From positions 10,860,651 to 10,924,650 of the forward strand of contig JAVMKO010000003.1 of assembly GCA_032164245.1 (NCBI GenBank): DNA of 64,000 nt. The letters run 5' to 3'. Position numbers and translations under genes: made by a program. Numbering within the stretch: position 1 is the first letter of the stretch; each line of letters begins with the position of its first letter. A model generated the notes under the pieces. The model was given only the letters and a program-made list of their open reading frames with translations, was not told the DNA's origin and made no database searches. Shown here in pieces: positions 34,075-44,577 of this stretch. Source of the stretch: Sternotherus odoratus (taxonomy: Eukaryota > Chordata > Testudines > Kinosternidae).

Positions 34075-34356
34075 TCAAAGGGAGAACCCATGTGCTGCAA
34101 CAGCATGAGATTCAGGTCCCAGGAAGGGATGTGATCCCAGGTGTGTGGGTAAAGATGCTCCAGACCTTTCAAAAAAAAATGGACCATCGAAGACTGACCT
34201 GCCCTGGAGCAGAGGGTAGAAGGCCAAAACAGCGGCCAAGTGGACTTTGATCGAGGATAAGGACAGTCTCTGGAACTTGAGGTGCAGAAGGTAGTCGAGG
34301 ATAGCCTGAAGCAACTTCTGCTTAGCCCGGATATCCTGGTTCAAGCTCCAGCCCAT
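34075..34356 (-). pseudogene. DIRS tyrosine recombinase N-terminal domain fragment
   Basis: The frame contains 'QAILDYLLHLKFQRLSLSSI', the helical SAM-like N-terminal domain that precedes the catalytic domain in DIRS recombinases (usual pattern: L-x-F-L-x2-L...L-S-x-S-T-I/L-x-V-x-L-A-A-I). It is followed by 'VFDGPFFFERSGAS'. The catalytic R...H-x-x-R...Y residues are absent because the copy ends here. It lies ~390 bp downstream of the RNase H region on the same strand but in another frame. Confidence 0.65.
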
Positions 34357-34486
34357 GAACGTCTTCCACTTGGCCAGACAGGTTGCTCTGGTGGAGACTT
34401 TCTGCTACCCAACAAGACCTGTTGGACCCGGGCCGAGCATTCCCGTTCTTCCACATTTAACCATGCAGAAGTCACACTGTCAAGGT

Positions 34487-35143
34487 TCAGATGCAGAAGA
34501 CTGCTGTGGTTCTGACACAGCAGGTCCAACCAGACAGGGCGGCTACCAAAAGGTCCAACGGCATGCCGAACCAGTGCTGCTGAGGCCACGCAAGAGCTAT
34601 CAGGATTACATTCGCCTTGTCTTGTTTGGTCTTCAAAAGGACCTTGTGGATTACCGGCAATGGTGGGAAGATATATATCAGAGCCCCCAACCACAGGTGC
34701 AATAAGGCATCTGACAGGGAACCCCTGTCCAATCTCCAGAACTAGCATAACATGTGGCCTTTCCTCTTCTGATGGGATGTGAACAGGTCCACCTGGGGAG
34801 TCCCCCACCTCTGGAAGATCACACTGACCACCTCCGGGTGCAGTGACTCATAGTGAGACAACAAGGTCCTAGTGAGGTGATCTGCTACCACATTCTTGGC
34901 TCCAGGCAGATTCGTGGTCACCAGATGAACAGCATGCTGTGCACAGAAAACACATAGGTGGAGAGTTTCTTGGCAAAGGGCCAACAACCTGGCTTCACCC
35001 TGCCTCTTGATGGAATAAATCATGGTGGCATTGTCTGTCAGGATCTGCACTGCCCTGCCCTTCATGTGGGGCTGGAAAGCTAGGCAGGCCAGGTGAACCA
35101 CTTGAGCTCCCTGATGTTTATGTGGAGGGACAGATTTTCCCAC
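34487..35143 (-). pseudogene. DIRS RNase H / pol C-terminal relic
   Basis: Residues read 'GRAVQILTDNATMIYSIKRQ' then 'LHPEVVSVIFQRWGTPQVDL' and, after an in-frame stop at about 34,742, 'IYIFPPLPVIHKVLLK' with 'VILIALAWPQQHWF'. This order (V-R-T-D-N-T/A, L-x-P-E-V-x-x-I-F-x-x-W-G-x-P-x-V-D-L-F, Y-A-F-P-P, P-x-W-P-x-Q-x-W) is the DIRS RNase H region and its C-terminal extension. Upstream, another frame at 35,191-35,400 gives 'LILVSDALD' and then a W-G-A-H-L-like continuation, the start of RNase H. Premature stop and frameshift make it a pseudogene. The family is recognised by motif order, with no database search. Confidence 0.75.
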
Positions 35144-35419
35144 AACCAGCAGTTTTGCATTCTGAGCTTGCCCAGATGGGCTCCCCAGCTCTAGTCCAAG
35201 GCATCAGAAACCAGGATTAGCGAAGGGGCCGTGGACGCAAAGGGAACTCCCTCCAACACCAATTCGAGGCTCATCCACCAATCCAGGGACGATTGGATGT
35301 GAACCGGCACCCTGATCATCCAGTCTAGATTGTGTCTGTTGGGCATGTAGACTGACACCAACCACACTTGTTGGCCAATGAGAAGTACAGACAGGGGCAA
35401 ACCAGTTCAACCCCCAAGA

Positions 35420-35630
35420 ATAAAGAAGCCTTTTTGGGAGAAAGATTTATTGATGGCCGGCCTTCAGTTCTGGGTGGCCAACCACCAAGCTCTCTTGGGG
35501 AGGTACAACTTCAACTTATGGAACTCCCTCTGTAAATTCAAGGACTCACTGCCCCAGGACTTTGCCCAGGAATTCGGGGCACTGGTGGAGGTGGGTCCGA
35601 CAGCTGCAAGAAGGTTAAAGATTAAAATTA
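35420..35630 (+). pseudogene. DIRS gag-like fragment, opposite strand
   Basis: The plus-strand frame reads 'HQALLGRYNFNLWNSLCKFK' followed by 'DSLPQDFAQEFGALVEVGPT'. Gag-like proteins of vertebrate DIRS elements have a similar Q-x-L-M/L-x-K/R-Y-D/N-F ... L-P-x-E-x-R-x-E-F pattern. It abuts the minus-strand pol relic but points the other way, so an inversion or a composite insertion has occurred. Confidence 0.5.
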
Positions 35631-35784
35631 TTTTTTAAACATGCTAAGTGCCTTTTCATAAATACAAATTCCATTAACAATTAAATGTATTACACTTCAG
35701 CATCTGAGAGATCCCAAAGAGCTCTCCCTAGAGCTAATCTGGGCAGCCAGGTAAATTCTTCCTTAGGCTTCTGTGAGTATATAG

Positions 35785-35980
35785 AATCAGAGAGGTAGCC
35801 GTGTTAGTCTGGAATAGCAGAGGTAACAAAGTCCTGTGGCACCTTAAAGACTAACTATAAAGTTTTGAAGCATAAGCTTTCGTGGCTGCTTGCATCCGAC
35901 GAAGTGGGTATTAGCCCACGAAAGCTTATGCTTCAAAACTTTATAGTTAGTCTTTAAGGTGCCACAGGACTTTGTTACCT
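35785..35980. mobile_element. foldback short retroposon with hammerhead-like core
   Basis: Flanked by a perfect 14-bp target duplication 'ctgtgagtatatag' (35,771-35,784; 35,981-35,994). It starts with 'gaggtagccgtgttagtctg'. Arms 35,818-35,885 and 35,916-35,983 are complementary over 68 bp with no mismatch, around a 30-nt loop. CCGACGA (35,896-35,902), a 'gtgggta...cccac' stem and GAAA (35,920-35,923) resemble a hammerhead core with one substitution. One arm is truncated at the loop, as expected from a template switch during insertion. Confidence 0.85.
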
Positions 35981-36039
35981 CTGTGAGTATATAGTGAACA
36001 GACTCATATTTATGGATTTTGGTTTTTTAAACGAACACA

Positions 36040-36866
36040 CACACCACTTCTTCACATTAAACTTAACCTGGCTAAAGCTGAGCTCCAAAACTTTCCTCCC
36101 AAATCCACCCAGAGAGTAGTGTTACTGATGACAAGACTACCATCCAGACTCTTACCAGGCCTGCATCTTACATGGCATCTCTGACTCCTTCCTCTCTCCT
36201 GCTCTGTCCAAATATTGCCACTTTCCTCTACAAAAAATTCTAAACCCCTGCCTCTTCTCCGTCCATACTGCTGAAAGCCTAAGCCAATCTCCAGCGTGAG
36301 CACTCCACCCTCCTCCTAATCCATCCAAAAAAATAAGCTGTTGGCATGGTTTCCTTTGCCTGTCATTCTGGTCCTGTCACAATGTCTCCTCATCCTTTGA
36401 AATGCTCAGTGGTCTCCCTTTTCCCCAGTGCATCAAATCAGAGTTTCTTGCCCTCATCAGTTATGGCCCTTCATGTCTCTGGCCTTCAAATCTTTCTTTA
36501 ATACTCTCTCCTTCCACTAGGAAACTGCCAACTGTCAATGACTAGGTATTGAGGCAGGGGAAATACATATAATTCAATTATTTGGAATCACAAAGTTACG
36601 CATGTAGCTAGCCTGTGTCACTGCATGATCTTACCACCTATCCTCATTTTCCTTTCCTCTCCTTTTTTTTGATACACCATATATTAAATTATCCTGTAAA
36701 CTCTTCAAGGTAGGGACCATCTCATTATGGGCTTGAGTCAAGGCTCACTGAAGACAGGTTTTGGACGAGGCTCTGTGTGTTGATACATTACCTAGTTTAA
36801 TAGAGTCCTAGTCCTGACTGGGACCTTTGTACACTATTACAATAGAAATTATAAAAAATAAAATCA
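36040..36866 (+). mobile_element. L2/L3-type LINE 3' relic
   Basis: About 36,380-36,500 reads 'LSGLPFPQCIKSEFLALIS' with downstream 'GPSCLWPSNLS', a degraded form of the W-L-P-V-x-x-R-I-x-F-K-L-L-x-L region of L2/CR1-clade reverse transcriptases. A 3' UTR-like stretch follows ('aactcttcaaggtagggacc', 'tcctgactgggacctttgta', 'ctattacaatagaaatta'), which matches the tail order of old L2/L3 LINEs. Stops interrupt all frames. Confidence 0.55.
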
Positions 36867-39800
36867 GAAATCTTCAGTTGTGCCCAGACTTTTGAAGCCA
36901 TTTCCTGGTGCCCATTATTCACTTGGCATACCACACTGCTATGTTTCTCTATGTAAATCTATATTTGAGTGCGTTTCTCTCAAGTAAATACTTATTGAGG
37001 CTTGTGTAAATTTGTATTTAGGCCCTTTGTTTTTATAACAATCATTTTTAACACTGTTGAATACATATTTTAGTGCACTATTTATGGTATGCAGTTTTTA
37101 GCATGCACACCACTTAAAGTGAAGACATAATGAAATATTCTCATGTGTGTATTTCTTGGCAAAATAGTTTTAAATCCATTTTAAGATGCATATTATTTGT
37201 TCAGAAAAATATACACATTCCATTCACGTGGAGTACAATTTGCAGTATATTTATTGTGTATATGACAAGGACAAATATCAATTTAAAAGTCAGGCTTCTA
37301 GATTAAAAACATTTTACCATCTATTGTTGTAAGTGGACACCTAAAATAACCGCAGTTTAAAGATAGAAGGAAAATATTTACATTTTTCCCTCAATTGCAT
37401 ACTTTATTCATTTGACAGAAAGTTTACTTTTTCCCCTGTACAGTGAGTTTTCTCTTTGTGCTTTGTGTAGATCTTTCATATGGCAAAAAAAACATTTTTC
37501 AAAAATAGGAAAATATGACTGTAAAATTTACAAAGGTACTCAGCTAGATTTCAAATTGATGGTGTCCCTTTAACAAGCACTCAGATGCCACAGTACAAGA
37601 ACCTGAACACAACATGCTGATTGTGGCAATTACATGCATTATTAGTATTGTCATTAACTATGAAAACATTATACAATACCTCACATACATGAACCATACC
37701 TTCGTCATCCTATATATATATCATCCTTTTCTTAGGTTAGAACAATAAACAAAAAAAGACCTTAGATACTATTGTTTGGTCACTGTTAGAAAATGCTAAC
37801 ATCTTTATTCTAATGACTGTATTATAATACCTTCTTGTGTAAATGAACTAACTAGTACTTTCTGAAAAAAAACTGTGCTTAATTATATAGTTCCCCTCCA
37901 AACTAATTACTGACCTCCCTTAATTATCAATCCAGTTGTCAAACAAGTCACACTGTTAATAAGTGCCCTAAAATATTGTTTTGAAACGATTTCAAATGTG
38001 GAATATACCTTTGTAAACAGAATAACCTTGTCATATAACCCCTCCCCACAATACTGTACTTAAAAGACAAGAGTTCACATTATTAAGTAATGGGATGCTA
38101 AATCTCTGAAAACAACAAAAGAAAAAATAATCCTGAACTATCACCAAAATGCTCTTATATACCATACAAAATGGAAAACATATTGTTCAAAAAAACGTGC
38201 AAGAACAATTATGCACTTTTTAGAGTGACAAAAGACTCAGTAAATTACAAGTCTGGGGTATACTGAGAATTAAAGGGCTGGTCTGCGGCTGCCTAGCAGC
38301 AATATATTCTGACCTGGGCACCAGGGACCGTCTCAATTTTCTCTTAAGCATTCTCCTCTGGCAGTCCCTGGAGTGTCAGTGACATGTGCTAGAAAGAGCC
38401 ACAACTAGCTTTTTTTCACTGCACTGGTTGCCACATAGCAAAGGGTGCAGTGGGACTACTGACAGCTCTTGAAATACTCCTATCTTCATCAGGGAGGAAA
38501 AAGTCAGTCTGCAAATTTAGGCCTAGAAAAATATCCACAGCTAAAGTATTATGGCCCGAAAGTCAATGCTTGGATGAAAGAGAAGCGAAACGTACATAAC
38601 AAGCAATTTGGAGTGGAATAATTTGTCATGAGAAGCTATCTGAAAAAATGACCTTGGAGTCATAAAACCCCCTGTTTACCAAGTTTCACTCTGCCTACAT
38701 TTTGTTATGGACATTTTAACGCTAAGCTAAATTAAGAAATGAGCCTCAACAAGGGGTGGGCCATAAGATACGTTATCAGGCTGCAGTGGAGCAACAGGCA
38801 CATCCACCCACTGAAAGCAACAGTCTGTTATGAAACTCCCTCAGAAAAACACTGGAGAGGCTTTCAACTTATCTGAACTGTACACAATATTGATCTTTTC
38901 AGATACACAAATTCCTGATTGGAGCACCGTCTGACACTCAGAACTGACTGCTGATCTTTGGAGCTGAAGCCACTTCACAGCATATTTTATGCTGTCTTCA
39001 TAGAATCTGATTAATTTGAGTGAGGCCCTGGATTTATCAGTGACTCACAATTTACTAAGCATCTGTATAACGTGACAGCCAGAAAAAGCATGACCTTTAA
39101 ATGGCAGATCTGCCAAAGTTTAAGGCTCATAGGCAATGTAGCTTATTTTTATAACATTTTTATCTTAACTGTATACTGAGATCAAGTGATGATGGATTCA
39201 TTGAGATTCTTGACAAAAGCCCGACTTACACGGAGGTGGGAGACAACACAACTACTGTGACAACTGATTAATTAAACCATGCTAGGCTAGCCTCATGTGT
39301 AGTCTCTAGTATGCTTTTAAGGGAAAAGAAAAACAAAAAACTGTTCACACTGATCAGGAACACTGCATTAGACTGTGGTTTCAATCATAGCCATATTGTG
39401 GACAGGGTCAGTCTTGCGAGGATTGTAAGGGAAGGGTAGGAAGAGTAGAAAGCCATCCAATCCTCCCGATGAGTATACCCCAAAAGTAAATGAAGACTGA
39501 AATGAAAGATCATTATGGAGATTTAGGCCCATGCTATTAAATTCAAGATTACTACCAAACAGCCCCAAAAGCTCAGAGATACTTGGACTAGGGCTCTGCT
39601 TCATTTTTGCAAACTTATTAACTGTAACATAACACCCCAGCACCTCAAAATTCAATGCAAATTTGGTTATGGATGTGAAAACTCACCTCCAAAACACACC
39701 AAAACATGGTGAAACACTGGATCTAGACTTGGCAACTCAGATCTATTTCTAAACATAAATAACTTAAAGGCCTAGTTGAAGATGACTCTGTGTATACGGA

Positions 39801-40595
39801 GAAAACGCAGGATCTAGAAATGTGTGTGTATGGATACAGCTCTCTCTGATGTAAAGAAACCTTCCATGATATTTGATTGTCTCAAAAGAACATTCAGACC
39901 AGTTAACTTTTGGGTGTAAGTGTCTCAAACTGCTTGAATGCATTTAACATTTGAAATGATAAATCCCACAAAACACACATTTATTTCTCTGAAATCAACA
40001 GAAGTATCTCTGGAAATATGAAGTGAAATCACAGACATTACATTAATTAATGTCATAAGAAACCCACTACTAGCTCAATGGGAGATTTTAAAAATTACTG
40101 ATTTCCCCCCTCATTTTTATCATTTTTTCTTTTCCATCTCAAACATGGATATTAAATCAGCTCCAATGTCATTACAAATGCCATTAGTTTGTTCATGATA
40201 TTTTAACAATTCACACTATATAAACATAACTAACCACATTTTCCCCTCCAGATAAGCCATTATGTGGATGCTTATTCATATATGCACTAAGACTGCAAAT
40301 ATGAAGGACCTGTTACAATTGTATTTATTTATTTATTGTTGAGTTCCTATCATGTTAACATCTGGGTGCTATTTACAAAAAGTAAAATCACATGAAATTA
40401 TATGCAGTCCACCTAAAAAAAGGCACAAATGAAGTTGACAGTAAACTAAGGGGCAGAGCACGTCATACTCTTTTGAGCAGCTTGTTTAATATCATATTGT
40501 CAGACTATGTGGGGAAAGAAACGTAATCAGCATACTAACCCATTAACTAAGTCACTTAGTTTGTTTCGATCTTACATACCTGCTCAATTACAGAA
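36867..40595. other. 3.7-kb AT-rich stretch without recognised repeats
   Basis: No transposon terminus, tandem array or exon-like frame was recognised. A slightly GC-richer patch lies at 38,280-38,480. The open frame at 39,368-39,655 (minus) has no domain. Confidence 0.45.
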
Positions 40596-41398
40596 CATGC
40601 TTCATTTAAAGTTGTGCAATACTTCACTATAACGTCGTTTGGCTGCCTGCTTTGTCCATAGCTGGGAGCCTCCCTATGCTCCCCGTGCCCCCAGCACCGC
40701 CCATCCGCCAGCAGACTCCACGGATCATCCCCTCCCCCCTCCACTGATCAGCGCCTCCCGCCCGCTGGCAGACTCCATGGACCAGCGCCTTCCTGGCATT
40801 CAGGAGGCAGGAGGGAAGGGGGGAGGAGCGAGGACTCCGCCTCCTGAATAGCACAAACCACTGATTGATGCGGGCAGGAGGCAGGGGAGGGAGGGGTATC
40901 CTGTGCACCATGTCCTCACTCCTCCCCCTCCCTCCTGAACGCTACAAGCCAGCTGATTGCTGTGGGCAGGGGAGGGAAGGGAGAGGAGCGAGGACGCGGC
41001 GTGTGGAGTAAAGGGGGAAGAGTGGGTGGGGAGGAGAGGAGGGTTAAGGGAGGAGGATTGGGGAAAAGGTTGTAATGAGTGGGCTGAGGGTTGAACCCCC
41101 CTTCCCTGGTGCTTGCAGAGTAGGGGGAAGCTGGCGCTGCTGCTGTGCAATCTGTTTCTCCTGGCCTACAGCACCTTCAGCCTCCTTGCCTGCCTCATTG
41201 TCTGCAGTGCCAGTGGGCTGTGCCTGTCTGGGGTAAGGCGGGGGAACCTCCCCACTATAGTACTGTACGGCAAAAAAACATTTCCCTGGGAAACCCCTCT
41301 CCATTTACATTCATGCTTATGGGGATATTGGATTCGCTTACCATTGTTTCACTTAAGTCACATTTTTCAGGAACATAACATTAAGTGAGGAGTTACTG
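40596..41398. mobile_element. Tigger-like (Tc1/mariner) relic with GC-rich insert
   Basis: The right end reads 'cattaagtgaggagttactg' followed by TA. Read inward on the minus strand this is CAGTAACTCC..., the form of Tigger termini. Inward blocks 'gaaacccctctccatttaca', 'ttatggggatattggattcg' and left-hand 'ttcactataacgtcgtttgg' fit the same family. No matching left terminus is visible, so it is truncated. The middle (40,660-41,140) is GC-rich with imperfect repeats of 'cagactccacggatc', 'gatcagcgcc' and 'gggaggagcgagga'. The open frames there have no domains. Confidence 0.5.
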
Positions 41399-42020
41399 TA
41401 CCAAAGCAAACATCCCGAAGATTGCCTTATATAGGCTCTGATTCTGGAAGGTCATATAGGTAGATGCACCCGAGGGCCCACATGGAACATTAATACAAAT
41501 CAATAACAAAAAAAAAATCAATCAGCAGGGATTTCTCTGCACCCACCAGGATCAGGGCCGTATTCATTACATACAGATCCTGACAAGATGTGCTTGTGAT
41601 GGACTGACAATTTTGAAACTGAATTTTCTTGCTTTTTTCGTTGGTTGAGAATAGACTCTTCATATTACTTTTTTAAAAAGAATCTACAACATTTCCCCCA
41701 AAACAAGGAAACTCCATGTGTTGTAAAGGACAGAATTTCCTACCAGTGTGGGATTGTATCCTCTGTTTCCCCACTACAACTAAAAATCTTTAGTCTTTTA
41801 TCTGAATATATAAATTGGGAAGATTGCCAATTTTTAAAAGGACAATGCAGTAATAATGGACTATGCGTCTGACATTAGTCACAATGAAAAGTTGTTATTT
41901 ACAGTAAGTTTTGTTGATGATGCGGATGACAATAACCAAGTAAAGGAACTTTTTCTGTTTCCAGTCCGTGGATGACTACCAGAAAAGGCCTAACAGAACT
42001 GTGTATGAACATGAACATAG
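41399..42020. other. unannotated sequence
   Basis: Nothing recognised. The open frame at 41,645-41,872 has no domain. Confidence 0.45.
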
Positions 42021-42240
42021 GGGGGAGGGATAGCTCAGTGGAGGGGGGAGGGATAGCTCAGTGGTTTGAGCATTGGCCTGCTAAACCCAGGGTTGTGAGT
42101 TCAATCCTTGAGGGGGCCATTTAGGGATCTGGGGCAAAAAATCTGTCAGGGGACAGTACTCAATCCTGCTAGTGTAGGCAGGGGACTGGACTCGATGACC
42201 TTCAAGATCTTTCCAGTTCTAGGAGATTGGTATATCTCCA
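42021..42240 (+). mobile_element. tRNA-derived SINE, tortoise/CryI type
   Basis: The body from 42,043 has a Pol III A box 'tagctcagtgg' (42,054-42,064) and B box 'gagttcaatcc' (42,097-42,107) at tRNA spacing, then 'aatctgtcaggggacagta' and the typical 3' region 'ggggactggactcgatgacc' ending near 'ggagattggtatatctcc'. The head is duplicated: 42,021-42,041 repeats the first 21 bp of the body exactly, giving two A boxes. This family is characteristic of cryptodiran turtles. It is not a tRNA gene: no cloverleaf or anticodon context is kept. Confidence 0.85.
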
Positions 42241-42248
42241 TTTATTTA

Positions 42249-43394
42249 ATTTTTTTTTAATTTAATTTTGAATGAGAATAAAATAAAGCTTTAGGACTGC
42301 CATGGCCAAGTGACAACAGTACGAACATGAAGGGAAAAAACAGTCGCGATCAGGATGTCGGAAAACTTAGGACTTGAGCCTGTCCTTAAGGAAACTCATA
42401 TTCATCAGAAGAATAAATTGTTTTGTTATGAGGGACAAGATAAGGTGATGGGAAAACTCGGAAGAAAAATTCAAGAAGGTTTTTTTTTTTGCTTGCTTGA
42501 GTGTCCATCGTAGAAAGGTTTGGACAAATGAAGCACCACGAAAAGACCTGTTTTTTGTTGTTGTTTTTTTGGTATGACCTTAGTAAGCTGCCGGCAAACA
42601 GGAAAACATTCTTGAACAACCGTACGGACCTTCACTTGATGCTGACACCTTGGGAATGTTCAGATGTCAATGATAAAGACCTCTCTATCATATTGGAGAA
42701 CATCTGCCACATTTTGAAGCATGGGCATTCTCCACTCCAAGTTCTCCAAGTCATTCACAATGCAGAGCTGAAGGACACTTTTTCTAAGAAGTGGATAGCT
42801 TTGAGGATTCTGCTCACACTGTCGGTTACGGTCACGAATGGTGAGCGCAGCTTTACGAAGCTCAGACTCATTAAAACACATCTTTGATCGACGATGGCCA
42901 TAAGAGACTAACACCGTTTGCTATTTTATTGCTTGAAAATGCCATTGGTGAGTCTTTGGATCTCTCTGACACTGCTTCAATTCGCAAGGGCAAAGGCGAG
43001 AAAAGTGACTTTTGGACTAAAGGATTAGGGTTAACAAACTAAAGCTGTCACCCATTATAACACTATTTAATACTGGTCCAGCCAATGTTGGCACACAGTC
43101 TTGATGTTAGTACATTTCAGATATTCTTAAAATTAAAAAGTTTCTATAAGCTGAGACAAGTGCATTTTTTTATTTGCTTATATATGGCATGAATAAATAC
43201 AGATTTAGAAATGCTAGCATGCAAAGTTATTGTCTTATATGACATAGATAAACCATGCAAACAAATAGTGCATCAAAGAAATGAAATGGACTACAAATGG
43301 TAAAAAAATGAGGTATTGAAAAGTTTAACAAATGAGGGGAGAGCACCGAAGACGCTCCTCACCTGGGCCGCCATATGGTCTAGGGCCGGCCCTG
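42249..43394 (+). pseudogene. hAT transposase relic and right terminus
   Basis: An uninterrupted frame at 42,501-42,887 ends with 'IALRILLTLSVTVTNGERSF' then 'TKLRLIKTHL', the hAT C-terminal dimerisation domain of the ZMYM-like transposase group. Upstream 'VERFGQMKHHEKTCFLL' fits the preceding helical region. Past the stop, other frames read 'LLIENAIGESLDLSD'-like remnants, so the terminal domain is broken by frameshift. The BED zinc finger and catalytic core are absent. A terminus-like 'tctagggccggccctg' closes the element at 43,394. The left end is missing, replaced or masked by the adjacent SINE. Confidence 0.75.
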
Positions 43395-44577
43395 ATTGGA
43401 TGCATGCACTTTGTAAATCAGGTTACAATTTTTAGCTGTATATTCGATCTTTTGTAAATATTCACTCTTTTAAAAATTAAGCCATGTTATTCCAAAGTAA
43501 TATTGGACAAGTGTTCATTCGTCATTTACATGCAGAAATCTTGTGCGTATGTATAAAGAGTATATATAAACACACAAAGACACTAACATATAATGCAATA
43601 TGTTTCTGTTATACTGAAGCCAGACTTCCTAACAGCTGCATATTTTAATATACATAATCCCATACTTGCAAAATAATAAAATGCATTAGTTTTCCAAATT
43701 AGGCATTTATGACCTAATTTAGGAGAGTATTACATCTTTATAACTTTTAAAAGAGCCATTTTGATAAAACATCCCCATAAACAGACTGAGAAAAATCAGG
43801 GTAACTAGCATCTGTTGCTGGTTGTTTTTTTTAACAGGCTAATAACATAATGACACATTTTTATAACATTTCACAACAATATAAAGTATTAAAATCGAAA
43901 CAGATATTGAAAAATGTTCTCATGATCCCTTTTTATTTTATTTTTCCACTAGGTAAAGTTATGGTACTTACCAGATTAATATGAATACATCTTAATTATG
44001 TTGACAAAATGGAAATCTGCCAATGACATCTAAAGAATGGAATAACTTGTTATTTCCATTACTGCAATTAAGGTGGTGTTTTAGCATGCTTTGTTCTCAA
44101 TGTGTGAAGTGTGTACAGAGCAGATATATTGAACCCTGCACTACAGGGAAACAATGGACCACATCTTCAGCTGGTATAAATTGGCTCAGTTCCATCAACT
44201 TCAAGGAATTACACTGATTTACACCAACTGTGTATTTGGCCCAAACTCTAATGTATTAGTATTTAGTAACTGTACAGGGGCAATTGCAGATCTTCTGAGA
44301 GTAATGCAAGATCAGAAGTAAGCAAAATCAGAATCTGCCACATCACTCAGCATGACTAAATAGACAATGAACTTTATTATTCCAAAACTAACTCCCCAAA
44401 ATTTATTATTGCATGTTTTGTAAATTATGTCACATGAAAGCCATATACCAGAACCTCTCAAATTCACATTTGGTAAGCAATAAACCTGCACTTTATGTGG
44501 ACATGAAGGCTGACAGTTTATGGAGCACAGAGCAGGGAAAGTTCTACTGCATTACTTCATAAAGTATAACTCAACAT
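43395..44577. other. unannotated AT-rich sequence
   Basis: At about 44,160-44,245, 'tcttcagctggtataaatt' and 'ttacactgatttacaccaac' form a weak inverted repeat of the old 'ggtgtaaat' family. Nothing else was recognised. Confidence 0.4.

Larger units (their letters stand above)
33770..35636 (-). mobile_element. DIRS retrotransposon relic, rearranged
   Basis: The minus strand carries, in order, an RNase H-like region (about 35,200-34,742) with trailing pol sequence (to 34,487) and a tyrosine-recombinase N-terminal region (34,356-34,075), as in DIRS elements. Frames change and stops interrupt. At about 35,400 the coding strand switches, and a gag-like segment follows on the plus strand. No terminal repeats were recognised. 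The left limit near 33,770 is estimated from similarity to the 27,283 element. Confidence 0.7.

Noticed and set aside
42054..42107. tRNA gene
   Set aside because: A and B boxes are present but belong to a SINE; no intact acceptor stem or anticodon loop.
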